DNA of 64,000 bases from Adineta ricciae (lineage: Eukaryota > Rotifera > Eurotatoria > Adinetida > Adinetidae), in the NCBI GenBank assembly GCA_905250025.1, contig CAJNOJ010000041.1, forward strand, positions 487,908 to 551,907. Reading direction: 5' to 3'. A model generated the notes under the pieces. It was not told where the DNA came from, did not search any database, and saw only the letters and a program-made list of their open reading frames with translations. Shown piece after piece: positions 1 to 11,058 of the stretch (position 1 is its first letter; each line of letters starts with the position of its first letter). The translations under genes and the position numbers were made by a program.

Positions 1-62
1 CGGTATAGCATCTCATTTGATTTAAATATGCAATAAATGCAGTTCTTCCTTCGTTTGTACAG

Positions 63-3000
63 ATGCTACCATCAACAATTCATTTTCCAAATGGATCTCA
101 AATTCCTCCCGCTTCGACCAATGCCGAAGGTATTTATCCAGCTAATGCTAACAAAGGTGAGCTTTTCAATCACTTGTCCGTAGTAAGAATGACATTTTCA
201 TCGAAATTTTCAGAATTTTGGACACCATCAGCAACTTACGACGAGCCGGTAGTGAAACAACCTGAGAAATCGATGGAATCTTATTTTGCTTTGTAGATCT
301 ACGACGGAAATTACAGCAATCGTGATATTCTCCATCCATTTATTACATCCGAACCATTAAGTATATTTCGAGCAAAGTAGTAACGAACGAGTTTTTAATA
401 TATATTGATTTTGCTTAGATCGTTCGAGTGACTTTCCAGCATCGAATTCGGTAGGGCTATTTTTCATTGTCGAGTCAATGATGATTAATACATTTTCTCT
501 TATTTTAGACAACACGAACATCAACAAATGATTTGACATATTCCGGTACAGGACTTTTCTTTGTTTAATTATCATTGATTTTGGTTTATTTTTAGATAAA
601 CTTAATGAAAAAGCTCGCCGATCGACGAATGTAAGTTTTTGTCATGAAACATACTCTTGTCACTTTGTCTGATTATTTAAACGTTCGATGAAATTAGTGA
701 GGAATGAATTAGATATTTATTGCTTTCCTTATACATGCGAGCGATCTGGTTAAGATCAAGCGAACACATTCATATATGTCCATCGTTCATTCTTTTCCAT
801 TCTCATTTTAAAAAAATTCACTCGTCCAAATTGAACGCGCACGCGAATCGAGAGGGAAAGAGGAAAAAAAAGAAGAGAACGCGAGTCACACGAGTGCCGT
901 ATTGATCATCGAACACATTCACATTTGTACGTATTCGTCGGGCATCGCTGAAGACAATACTAGCAATGACCTTGCTTCATTATGAACCGTATTTGGTAAA
1001 AAATTTTCTTCTAATTTTTTTCTTTTGTATATAGAAACGTAGACATATCTTTATCTTTATTTGCGACATTGAATGTTGACGTGTGAGNGCATGTTTTCTC
1101 TTTCATGAAGTCATCATCAAAACTTCATTCTATCGAGATACGTATATTTATAGAACGAGATTTATTACTGACAAATGTGTTATTCTTCGATGTTTCTCTT
1201 AGAAAAAAAAGAAAGATCAGAATCGAGAATGAGAGAAAAGAAAGCGCACTCGAATTGATTTAGTTTATATGGAATCTATAATCATCAGAGTACTTCGGTG
1301 ATTTATTGGAAAGTATTTACACATGAGATCAATCAAAACAAGTTAGATGTTAATATGCTAAAGACATTTGTTATCGATCTCTTATACAATCGTTCTTTTT
1401 CTTTATATTAGGTTTATACAGGAGAGGATTACAATCCAGAAAATTCGGCAAGATATCCAACAGGAAAGTCTGTCTATGGAAATGAAAGCAATTATTTCGT
1501 CGGTGAGTAGCAGCTAGATCGATTGATCAGATGGAGAGGAAGTTATCTTTGATTAGATGGTCAGAATGCTCATCCATGGATAGGACCACCAGGAACTTAT
1601 CTTCCTAATGAACATGGTACATTTACTGATGCCAATGGCACATGTTTACCATCAATGGCAAGTTTTCGACCACAAGTACCAACGCCGTACACGAGTAATG
1701 GCAATGAACAAACAGTACAAACTGGAGAAACACTCGGCAAAGCATTGCAATCTGTATGCTATTAGAGAAAACTTATCCACTAGATGGAGAGACTTGAAAC
1801 TCGATTGTTTATTTAGATTTATCCAAATGAACATCCCTATTCAACATCAGCATCAACACCTGTCGCATCACCACCAGTAAATGGTATGTTAATCGAGAAG
1901 AAGAAAAGAAATCTTCTCACTCAAAAGAGTTACTGAATATTCATAGACCTTTTTTTGTTTATAGGATCTAGTCAACCATGGATCAATGCAGCACAGACGT
2001 ATCATCCACTTGTAAGTATTGATGATTGAAGGTCGATTTCGAATATTTCATTTTCTTCTAACTCTCAGACATCTTTAATCGATCTATCTGACGACTCATA
2101 TTGTTTACTTAATTTAAATGAGGTTTGTCTATAGACACATCAATATGATTTCGGGGATAATGGGTTGTAGACTTCTTTTGATTATTCGTTTTGTTTGGAT
2201 TTTCCTCAAGAAAAACAAAACTTTCAATGTTTATTATTTCTAGCCGCCAAGATTAGATGTAGATGATACATTTCGAGCAAACGATTTTCATCACTATTAT
2301 CCTGGCTATCACCATCCACATTCCACTGGACCATATTCAAATTTCCTCAGTCATCCACCAACGACAACAACGACGACGTCGGATATCTCTGCCCGAAGTC
2401 GACATCATGATCCATACTTAAATTGTAAGTTTGTTTTCATCGATGCATGCTTGTGCTCTCATAGATACAATTTCAGATGGCAATCCAGCATCTTCATCTT
2501 CATCGACATCATCGAATGATGCCAACCATACATCGATGAACCCAGATTTAAAGCTCGAATGTCTTGACAAAGTTAAAGTTAACGTTGAGAATAAACCGCC
2601 AGCCACCAATGGTGCGACCCAATTAACCACAGGTAAACTAAACGACTTCAACCTTCGACATGATATATCAGAAGAGAATGCGGCACCGTTGACAATTGCT
2701 GTTGGTGGTGCGAGTGGAACACATGCAGGACCAATATCGTCTTCGTCAACAAAATTACGAAAGTAAGGACAAATGATGTTTTACGTTCATCGATTTGATC
2801 GTTTCTCTTGTCTATTGAAGTTCATTGACATTAAGTCCAAATAGTCATTTAAATTTATCGTATATGCGTGGCGGGCCACCGTCGGAAGAGAGTATCGATC
2901 CAAATGAAACACCTGAAGAACGCGAACGTCGAGAGAAAGATCGGCGCGCAGCGAACAATGCTCGAGAACGGTACGTATCAACTGATTTCTGTTTCGCGGG

Positions 3001-3423
3001 AAAATCTTCATCAATATGATTTTAGATTACGTGTCCGAGACATCAATGATGCATTTAAAGAACTTGGCCGTATGTGTGCCATTCATATGCGAAACGATAA
3101 ACCAGTTACTAAGCTGGGTGTGCTTCAACAAGCAGTTAATTTGATCACAACACTTGAACAACAAGTTCGAGGTAAGACGAAATGATCTTGGCAGGTTCGT
3201 TGTTTGAAATGGGAATTCTTGTTTTCTAGAACGAAACCTGAATCCAAAAGCTGCATGTTTACGCCGTCGAGAAGAAGAAAAATCTGAAGATCATAATGGA
3301 AATATGAACCTAATGACTTCTCAAGCTCAAATCCTAATGCCAACAGAATCATCATCGATTGATGGAGCAAATTTCATGGAACAAATGCATCCATCGATCC
3401 CACCATCATATTGGCAGCAATAA
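63..3423 (+). CDS. TCF4: Class I bHLH transcription factor (E-protein, daughterless/TCF4/TCF12 type), 5' end missing
   Basis: E-proteins are the common dimer partners of tissue-specific bHLH factors and bind E-box DNA. The bHLH domain is split over two exons near 2821-2971 and 3026-3172. It begins with basic-region residues NNARERLRVRD, continues through a helix-loop-helix with [14 protein letters not shown], and runs into [18 protein letters not shown], the family-specific tail that identifies class I proteins. The stop is at 3421. Upstream exons follow short introns with consistent phase (63-156, then exons near 211, 296, 596, 1412 and 1560). They encode S/P/Y-rich activation-region sequence, including [12 protein letters not shown], which resembles the N-terminal part of TCF4-type proteins. 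The first exon seen begins after a CAG acceptor, so the true start lies left of the window. One intron of about 770 bases contains an undetermined base (n at 1087). The family call is secure. Vertebrates have three paralogues and the choice among them is arbitrary. Confidence 0.9.
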
Positions 3424-4216
3424 ATCGATTTCTTGTGAATATTTCTTTTCTGCACACTATGATTTACTTATCGGTGCCTTCTCCTGAACCCTTCTCTTGT
3501 TTTCTCTCTCTCTCATCTATACATACATGACCAATCTTACAACTTGTGTTTCTTTCGTTTTTTTAGTATTTACCTGTATTTTTCTTTCTGTAAACATGAT
3601 CATGATGTGCAAATAGAAATGAATATTAAGATAGGATACGACAGTATTTTTTTTCTTTTGTTTTCTTTTCACATATACATATACTCTTGCGCATGCGCTT
3701 CGTTGTGCAATCTTACATCGATGAGCCAGCAATACATTGTATGATTGTTGTTATTTGTTGTTGTTCACGCATTATTTTTACCAATTGGAATTGACATGAT
3801 GTATAAATCTGTTTGATTGAATATGAATTATTCTTGTTTTCGGTTTTTTTCTTCTCTCGTTTGTACAAAATGTTTCTTTCATTACATACGTCTAGTAGAA
3901 AAATCATGTTTCATTTGCTCTCGTTCTCTTTTTTCGTCCATTGATCTGTTAACTGTTCATTTCTTCATTTCTCGTACTGTTTGACACTTCTTTCTTTCTC
4001 TCATTCATCTCGTTTCTTTGGTTATTTCTCAATTGTCGTGCTTGCTTTTGAGTATTTCTTTGCGTATCCTTATTGCCAAATATACACTAACAATGAACAT
4101 ACTTTCACAACTTTTCGGATAATCAAGTCAGACTCGAAAGGAAAATGACCGAGAATTGTATGAGTCGTTTATTACGTGCAACAAACGTACGATTGCTTAA
4201 TCTGACGTCTATACAA
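3424..4216. other. Spacer between convergent genes
   Basis: This holds the 3' flanks of the bHLH gene and of the convergent phosphoesterase gene. It is T-rich, with many TTTCTT runs and AT-rich stretches. Short ORFs here have no protein-like composition. I see no gene. Confidence 0.5.
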
Positions 4217-5156
4217 CTAGTCATGACTTTGTTTCGTTCGCTTGGACAATGTGGATGTACGTTGTGGACATTTTTCGTTTCCAGTAGCAGTCTTCGCTGT
4301 TTGCAGATCCCGTCGTGATCCATAATCAAGAATACGATCGAGCACGAAATGTTCATCAGCAAATTGATCGTTCTTTTTCATCAACAACCATTGATTATGT
4401 TGTTGAGTTTTGCCGAATCGCGAACGAACCATGTGAAATTCGCCTTTCAATTTCTTGCCATGAAGTCGAAAGGTTATTTTGCCTTTGTCAATACCCGCAT
4501 TCATATCATCGTTGTCATCCAACGACTCATACGTTCCAATATCCCACGTTCGTACTTCGCCTATCAGGAGAAAACTTTGCATTACGGATTACACTGAGAT
4601 TTAACAAACCTGCGCCATATTCTCCATTTGGAATAGTTCCTTGAAAATTTATATATTCAATTGGATGATCTTCGACCATAATCGCTAGACGTTTATCTCG
4701 AGGATTTAAACTTGGTCCTTTCGGCACTGACCTGTGTAAATCATAGCGTAACAATAATCTTCGATCATTCTATCGACCTACCAGCTGCAAAAGACATGTA
4801 TGAAACTTCTTGCTCATGAAGCACAAATTTCAAATCTACCTTTTCATAACGCCGTTCAATTCAAGTCGAAAGTCAAAATGTAACGTCGAGGCGTGATGCT
4901 CCTGTACAACAAATCGATGTTGATTCATTTCATGCTGATCTTTCATTGGTTTAGGTTCGTTTGTTTTCTTAAAATCCCGTTTCTTTTCATACTCTGCGAG
5001 TAAATCTTTCGATGCCACCGTTTTCTTCTAAACAATAACAGAAACAAAACATTCGATAAGATCACGCGCCAATATTGCGAAACGTACATCGAATCTGCAA
5101 GTTGATAGTGACAACAATCTATACAAGCACACATTTGTTAATTTCGTTGCTTTCAT
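4217..5156 (-). CDS. Stand-alone LigD-type DNA 3'-phosphoesterase, spliced, bacterial-type domain
   Basis: LigD 3'-phosphoesterase (PE) domains trim 3'-phosphates and 3'-ribonucleotides at DNA ends in bacterial non-homologous end joining. Reading the minus strand, exons 5156-5088, 5027-4840, 4784-4782, 4731-4610 and 4560-4217 join in phase to 726 bases (241 residues plus stop). Visible PE motifs in order are [19 protein letters not shown] (the H..H.D.R active-site cluster), [17 protein letters not shown] (third active-site His), [13 protein letters not shown], then [17 protein letters not shown] and NQWLLMKK. All catalytic positions I know of are intact. No ligase or polymerase domain accompanies it. 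The 3-base exon is inferred because it restores the conserved Trp; a single 108-base intron would also stay in frame and give KRSVPKG. The start at 5156 is tentative. It gives a 23-residue N-terminus that reaches a phase-0 donor, whereas the in-frame GTG at 5018 is internal. The tail is Lys/Thr-rich. Horizontal acquisition from a prokaryote (or from fungi or archaea with similar stand-alone PE proteins) is inferred. Confidence 0.85.
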
Positions 5157-5417
5157 TCGAACTTTAATCTGATCAATAAAAGAAAACACCTCATTTTATT
5201 ATTCGTTTCTAAGTTCAATAAAATATGTAAAATCCAACAAAAAAGAAAACAACAATGATACACAGAATAGTCTGTTTTAAAAGATTGAAATTAGAAGGGA
5301 CCGAAAAACTCTGATAGACACAAATAGGTCAACGAAGATGTTTCATGTTTAGTTTTGTTGTCACTGTAACGAAGAGAAAATATCTGACAGATACACAAAA
5401 CCATCTCAACTCGATTC

Positions 5418-8400
5418 CTAAGCATATGGATTAGATTTTTGTCGGGGCTTGATTTTCTCCGATTGGATCCATTGTGCATCTTCATTCATATAATCATCGA
5501 AGTTATTAAAAAAATACAATATACGATCATTACGAATGAATTTATGTTCCCTAAAAACAGATAACAACGAGATTTCCATCGGCAGAACCTTTTCTGAACA
5601 ATTACCATTTTCGACAGTAACGAAGTTTATGTAAAATTGTAAATTGTTGCCACCGTTTCCAAAAATTAACTGTTCGACCATCCGGTAAATAATCCGTATT
5701 ACCAATATGGACAAAGGTTAAATCCGACAGGATCAATCCACTAGAAAGCTTCCTATTGAAAAGTGTAACATCTGGTCGATTGACTTACATATAAGGTATA
5801 CACGGTTGTCCAACCGATGCATTCAATGCTTCCCGGTAGTTTTTAAATGATCCAGTGCTGTCAATAAGTCCAGCGTGTTCCGATATTGACTACATGAACG
5901 ACTGTGAAAATGAAATATTGAGAGAAGAAGTTTCTTACGTCAATAATACTCTTCGACCAATGCAATCGTTTTAATGGGCCACAATCCAAAGCGGAGAGTA
6001 TGGCCAGATATGAGTTGAAGTTATTTAATCGCCGTAGATGCTAAACAGATGACACGTCTTACGATTACAACGTATTCTTCAAGGCAATGTCTAATACTCT
6101 CATAAGAGAAACTCGATTTATTTATGTAGTAACGCAAGAGAGTAGTCGAGCCATAACAAATCCAGTCTACTGTCTGGCTATGCATTAGCTAGGTTAAGTC
6201 AATCTTCCGCTTCATTGAAAGTATCGTATTCTTACTTTTAATATTTTCAAGAACTTTTCAAAATGAACTTCACGTTGTTTCTGCGAGTTTTGTTCGAGGA
6301 TTCGTGATCGGACCCTGCAAGAAATGAATAAAAGATCTGTTGATTCCAATTATTCGAACGTCTCACCAGTAGGAGATATTGTTGAAATGTTCGGTGAAAG
6401 CGGCTAAATTCGGTGAATATTCTTCTCCTTTTTCAATTGACATGTATAAGATTTCGGATAGTTGGATTTTGAGAAATAATTCTGAATCCAGTAGAGTTAA
6501 TTGTTCACTAATATCACTGGCGTGAAAATCAAGTAACGTCGCTCGTTTGGAAGAAATTGAGTTTTGTATAACGAGAATATCTTGCGGAGTTTGTTCAGAG
6601 GATGGCGGGAATCTTGTAAAACGTTCGAGAGATTTCCGTCGTAGAAGTTTCCCTAGCTGAAGTTCACCTTGACGAATTAAATTCGTAACAAAATTCGAAA
6701 GAGATTCCATTAAATCTTCCGTTAGTTCATTACTAAATACATGAAATTGTGAGTGAATTCTCTGAGAAATAAATATAATGTATGTTACTCGATTTCATCG
6801 ATGACTCGAATGAGAAGTGAAAACGCATATCGCGATATCTTTTTCTTCGTTTCAAATTGCGAAAAGAACGTATAACGTTGAATTAATTTTTCAACTAAAT
6901 CACTCGGAGAGACAAATGTACGATATGTAGTTAGAAACGCTTCTTGATAAACGAAATCTACAGAATACATCATTAGCATCACACAATTGACGTTTTTAGT
7001 AAGTAAAATCGAACCTTTTTTATCGGGAGATGTTGCTCGGATGATCAACGCATCGACAGAACCACCGCGTAATGACGGATTTTCGTTCTAGGGTGAAATA
7101 TGCCTACGGAGTTACGCAATCGAAGCCTGTCATACTTACCAGATTAAAGACAAGTAAATGGGATATATTTTCCAGGAAAAGGTCACTCTGATAGTCAATT
7201 TTCAATGGATTTTTACATGTGAACGATTCGTCCATGTCTTTGAGCTGAAATGAATGGTAATTTGTTGATGCGAACATCGGATCCATCTACGACTTACGGA
7301 GTCATTGGATTTGTCAGTGTTTTTTAGTTTTATTCTCAGCGATTCATCCAAATTGGGAAAGATTTGCATCTGTTGGAAGTGTTCTTGCATTTGTTCGAAT
7401 AAATCTTCAAATCGGCGTTGAGGCGTTGGCACAGAACACGTATCACGAAGGAAATTTTCCGCGACATGTTGATCATACCGATCAAACAGGGACATGTACG
7501 CTCGAGCTAAAAAAACGGAACAGGAAAAAGAAAATGGTGGAGAACTGTTTCCGAATTTTAATCCAATCAAGTAGAACTCAACTAGTTGAAAGGAAAAGCA
7601 ATTTTCTACGTCCGTTTCCGGTGTTCGAGAGGAAATAATAACCTGTCTTTCGTTTGGGCGGTAACGGTGGTGGTTCATTACTACTGTCTTCGGTTTTGAC
7701 AAGATTTAGCTGTCGATTTTGAGATGTAACGAATGATTTCTGCTGTTCGTCTTCGTTGTTGATCTTTTCTCGATTGATGAATGTAAATTTTTGTGTTTGG
7801 AAATTTCCATTGGGTGACTGAATCGAACAATCGGTTTCGTTATAAAGCTGACACGATTGTTTTTGATCAATGATCTCATGGCCATTTTTAACGGTCGTTT
7901 TCGTTACTGTGCTTTTGGTGATTTTCGAAACTTGAGTTTCGTATAATGTGTCAGCATTTTGAGGATGTTGATGACATGGTGCTGTCATTGTTATCGAACA
8001 ATTCTGATCGAATAATTGTTCAGCTGAAGGGGAACGAGCCGTTGTTTTCGTACGTATCGCATCATCTAATTCACGTGTATATTTCTCGACGATCTGATTG
8101 ATATCATCGACAATAAGTTGTATACATTGATCGTTATCTTTATCTGGGCGGATCTTTCTCGGAACGGAATTCGTACTACCGTTAGGTCGTATTCGATTGG
8201 AGACAATGGTCGTGGAAGAATTGATCGAGGATTTATCGCGTTTTGGAGGAAGGACAGGTGCAGATTCATCATTATAACTAAACATACGAAGGATTCGATG
8301 AAACAATCAATAGAGAAAACGAAATTTACCTGTTCGATGAGTGAAAACTTTGTATCGAACCAGAACGTGTCTCTACGCTTTGAATTGAGGATGCATCATT

Positions 8401-9073
8401 AGCAAATAAAATGCAATTCTATAGGAAGAAGAGAAGAGGATCGTGATTTAGTTCATTTCCGCCTACTTTGATCGCTTGGATAAGATCACGAGTTAGTTTT
8501 TTGTATTTTTCATCGGGATTTATTGATTTGGCTAGAAGGAATCGATCAGACCAGTCGATTAGATCTGCGAGGAGAGAATAGACGTCATTCAGTAGATGTG
8601 CTCTAAATTTATTGAAATACGTTCAGCTGATAACGATGCTTCAATGTTAATTTACCTGAATGAGGCAGATTCACGTTCGAATATACCTTTCAATACACTT
8701 TCAATATCGAAAATATTCTCAATTAGCGATGTAACGATGCTCGGAAGAATTTCAAGTTTGTTATGTGTCAAGACTTGATCGAGATAATTCAATGATTTGC
8801 ATACTTCTTGTTCGTTTTTATGTAATCGTTCATAACTTGTCTGAGGTAACTAGTAGATAATCATTGTTTATTTATACGAACAAGCAAAAAGAACATCATT
8901 CATACCGATAAAGAACCATTGCTGATAATTGAATTTCGATCGATTTTCTTTTGTGATTTATGCAGATTTTTGTCATGTTCAGGAGGAGTGGTACTGAGAG
9001 AATCAGCTTTTGGATGCTGTCGATGAACCATGTCGCCAAGAACACGTCGGAGTGAATGTCGAGAGAAAGCCAT
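5418..9073 (-). CDS. RAPGEF1: Rap guanine nucleotide exchange factor 1 (C3G)
   Basis: C3G loads GTP on Rap1 downstream of Crk-bound adhesion and growth-factor receptors. From the N-terminus: MAFSRHSLRRVLGDM; a helical region; proline-rich segments including SAPVLPPKRDK (near 8240) and EPPPLPPKRKT (near 7650), which are Crk-SH3-type PxLPxK ligands; a RasGEF-N domain (6785-7048, with FLTTYRTFVSPSDLV); and the CDC25 catalytic domain (about 5418-6710). The last has LLDSELFLKIQLSEIL, RRLNNFNSYLAILSAL, CIPYIGLILSDLTF and HIGNTDYLPDG. It ends KIKPRQKSNPYA and stop. Many introns of about 50-70 bases interrupt it. The exon carrying the Met at 9073 begins at 9080 after a TTAG acceptor, so either the start is here with a 5' UTR exon (near 9125) or coding begins in an alternative exon at 9959. 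Identity is secure from the catalytic domain plus the Crk-binding motifs. Exact intron borders in the middle were not all fixed. Confidence 0.9.
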
Positions 9074-9080
9074 TCGATAT

Positions 9081-11058
9081 CTAAGGAAACATTCGTGAGT
9101 AAACCATGCATTTCATCGATCTTCGACTTACTTAGTTCATCTCGAATGAATTCGAGTTTGACTAATGGCGATGCATAGATCTGTCGTCACACATGCAGGT
9201 CAATGACGCAAACTAGTAGTAGTCGAAGCAAAAAACAACATTGCTTCTCTATAATATCGATCAATCATCATCGTCATCATTGGCGTTCTTCTATCGTTAT
9301 GTATTCTATTAGTTGTACTAGTGTGCACACTCGTTTGTCGATTGGAATCATAGCATGGCTTCTTCTATCATTATCTAAAAGTAGATAGTCGGGAGTCAGA
9401 GAAACAGAAAAGGAAAGAAAAAGCAGGATGGGATCGACTAATGCGTTTTTCTCTCTTCGATAGAGGAAGAGAATTAATAGCAATCTTCGATAGTTCCTTT
9501 AAGATCAATAGGGAAGGAGAAAAAAGAGAGAAGAGAGGGAAATAAACTAAAGTAATGACAGTTTTTTTGCCTTTCTTCGCGCCACGATGAGAAGGTTGGT
9601 CGCCTGTCCATGGATTATTTGTCAATGACAAGTCATCAGAATTTGAACAAAGAAATCATCGACTGACAATCAGTACGAATATGTCAGTTAAGAATCAATA
9701 TCTTCGACCATCACCAGTCAATCCGTACTTATAAATAGCACGAGAAAGAACGACATATGTCGACTTCTTTTTTTTCCTTTGTTCTTAATTAGAATTTTTC
9801 AGACAAAGATCTCTTTTAATCATCGAGTGGAATAAAGAGAAGAGCACAGATTGTTTTCGATGAACATTTCAAATCGAGTCATTTATTAATATCATACGGA
9901 AGACAACATCGAACATGGTAGAAGTCGAGAGTTTATACTTACGAACGTGAACTTTTCATCGTGTTCGCTGACTGAAAAAGAATCGATGATGAAAATCTGT
10001 TTTGGCATACGCCATAGAAACGATGTGATATTGACTTCTTGCAAAAAATGTAAAGAGACACTTGACAATGAATTGATTCGGTGAAACAAAAGATTGAACG
10101 AACCAAATTACGAAACTTTTTCTGCTATTGCCAATGGCATAAGTATCGAGTTCATCAACATGAACAATTCAATATGAAAAACTGATTTCTATCATAAATA
10201 TCTCCCTGCTTGTCCAGCAATCATTTCCACCATATCGGACAATAACAACAACAACTCAAGTGAGATGGTTCGAAACGAATTCGACAATGAAAATATCTCC
10301 AAGCTATTATCTATAAGAAATAGTTAATGAAACAAAATTGGTAATAGAGAAACATATGTTCTACAAGTCAGAAAATTACTTACGGATCAGTGAACTCAGT
10401 TAATCGTGACATGAATCCACTTACCTGATATTGTCCATTCATCGATTCGAATTGTAATCGAACAGATTAAAGAATCGGTTAACAGAAACTTTATCTGTTG
10501 AAGTTCATCGACAGAAACATCTGACGTATTATTGTTATTTGATCAGTCGTCAATAAATATGTAAATGAACTTCTAACACCAAAATAATCACTTGGGATTT
10601 GCAAGTCGTTGCTAAAATAGATTGAATATGACAAATAATTACTTACTATTTTTGTTTAAATCATTCGATTTATATCACATTTTCTGTCCTTATTTACACA
10701 TTGATATTCTACAATACAATAGACATGTTGTTTCAAATGACAATTAAAAATAGTTCTATCGCTGAATAAATATGATTAATTAATCTGTCACTAAGCTCAA
10801 TGACAACGATTCGAACGATATATGACTGTGGATTAGTCAAAAAAAAGAGAAGCGATTGGCTGGGAACTGATAAATGAAATCTACTTCTGAACTCATCTAT
10901 ACACATGATCTACTCACAGCTAATCTTCTACAGAGTTTACTACTCTCTTGTCTAATTCTGAAAAACCGTGTCTTTGCAAAAAATTTATTCAAAAGAAAGT
11001 AAAGCATTATCGTTAGTAAGAGATGTCATTCCTTCTATCGGCTTCTAACCTAGAAGAA
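9081..11058. other. Spacer between C3G and Nup98
   Basis: About 2 kb of AT-rich sequence lies upstream of C3G and downstream of Nup98, both on the minus strand. Apart from the candidate C3G 5' exons near 9125 and 9943-9959, I see no gene, RNA or repeat array. The ORFs at 9203-9631 overlap on opposite strands and are low complexity. Confidence 0.5.
9943..9959 (-). other. RAPGEF1: Candidate alternative first coding exon of C3G
   Basis: An ATG at 9959 opens 17 bases (MKSSR plus two bases) ending at a good donor, GTAAGTATA. Joined to the acceptor at 9081 it reads in phase through SYR into the Met at 9073, giving MKSSRSYRMAFSRH. The phase match supports it, but chance is possible for so short an exon. 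The intervening intron would be about 860 bases. Confidence 0.4.

Noticed and set aside
4943..5134. ORF starting MCACIDCC as the first exon of the phosphoesterase
   Set aside because: It reaches the donor at 5087 in phase 2, which would throw the known PE frame off; the overlapping frame from 5156 arrives in phase 0.
10262..10280. GGTTCGAA-like sequence as a possible tRNA B box
   Set aside because: No matching A box, acceptor stem or full B-box consensus nearby; similar strings recur by chance in TTCGAA-rich DNA.
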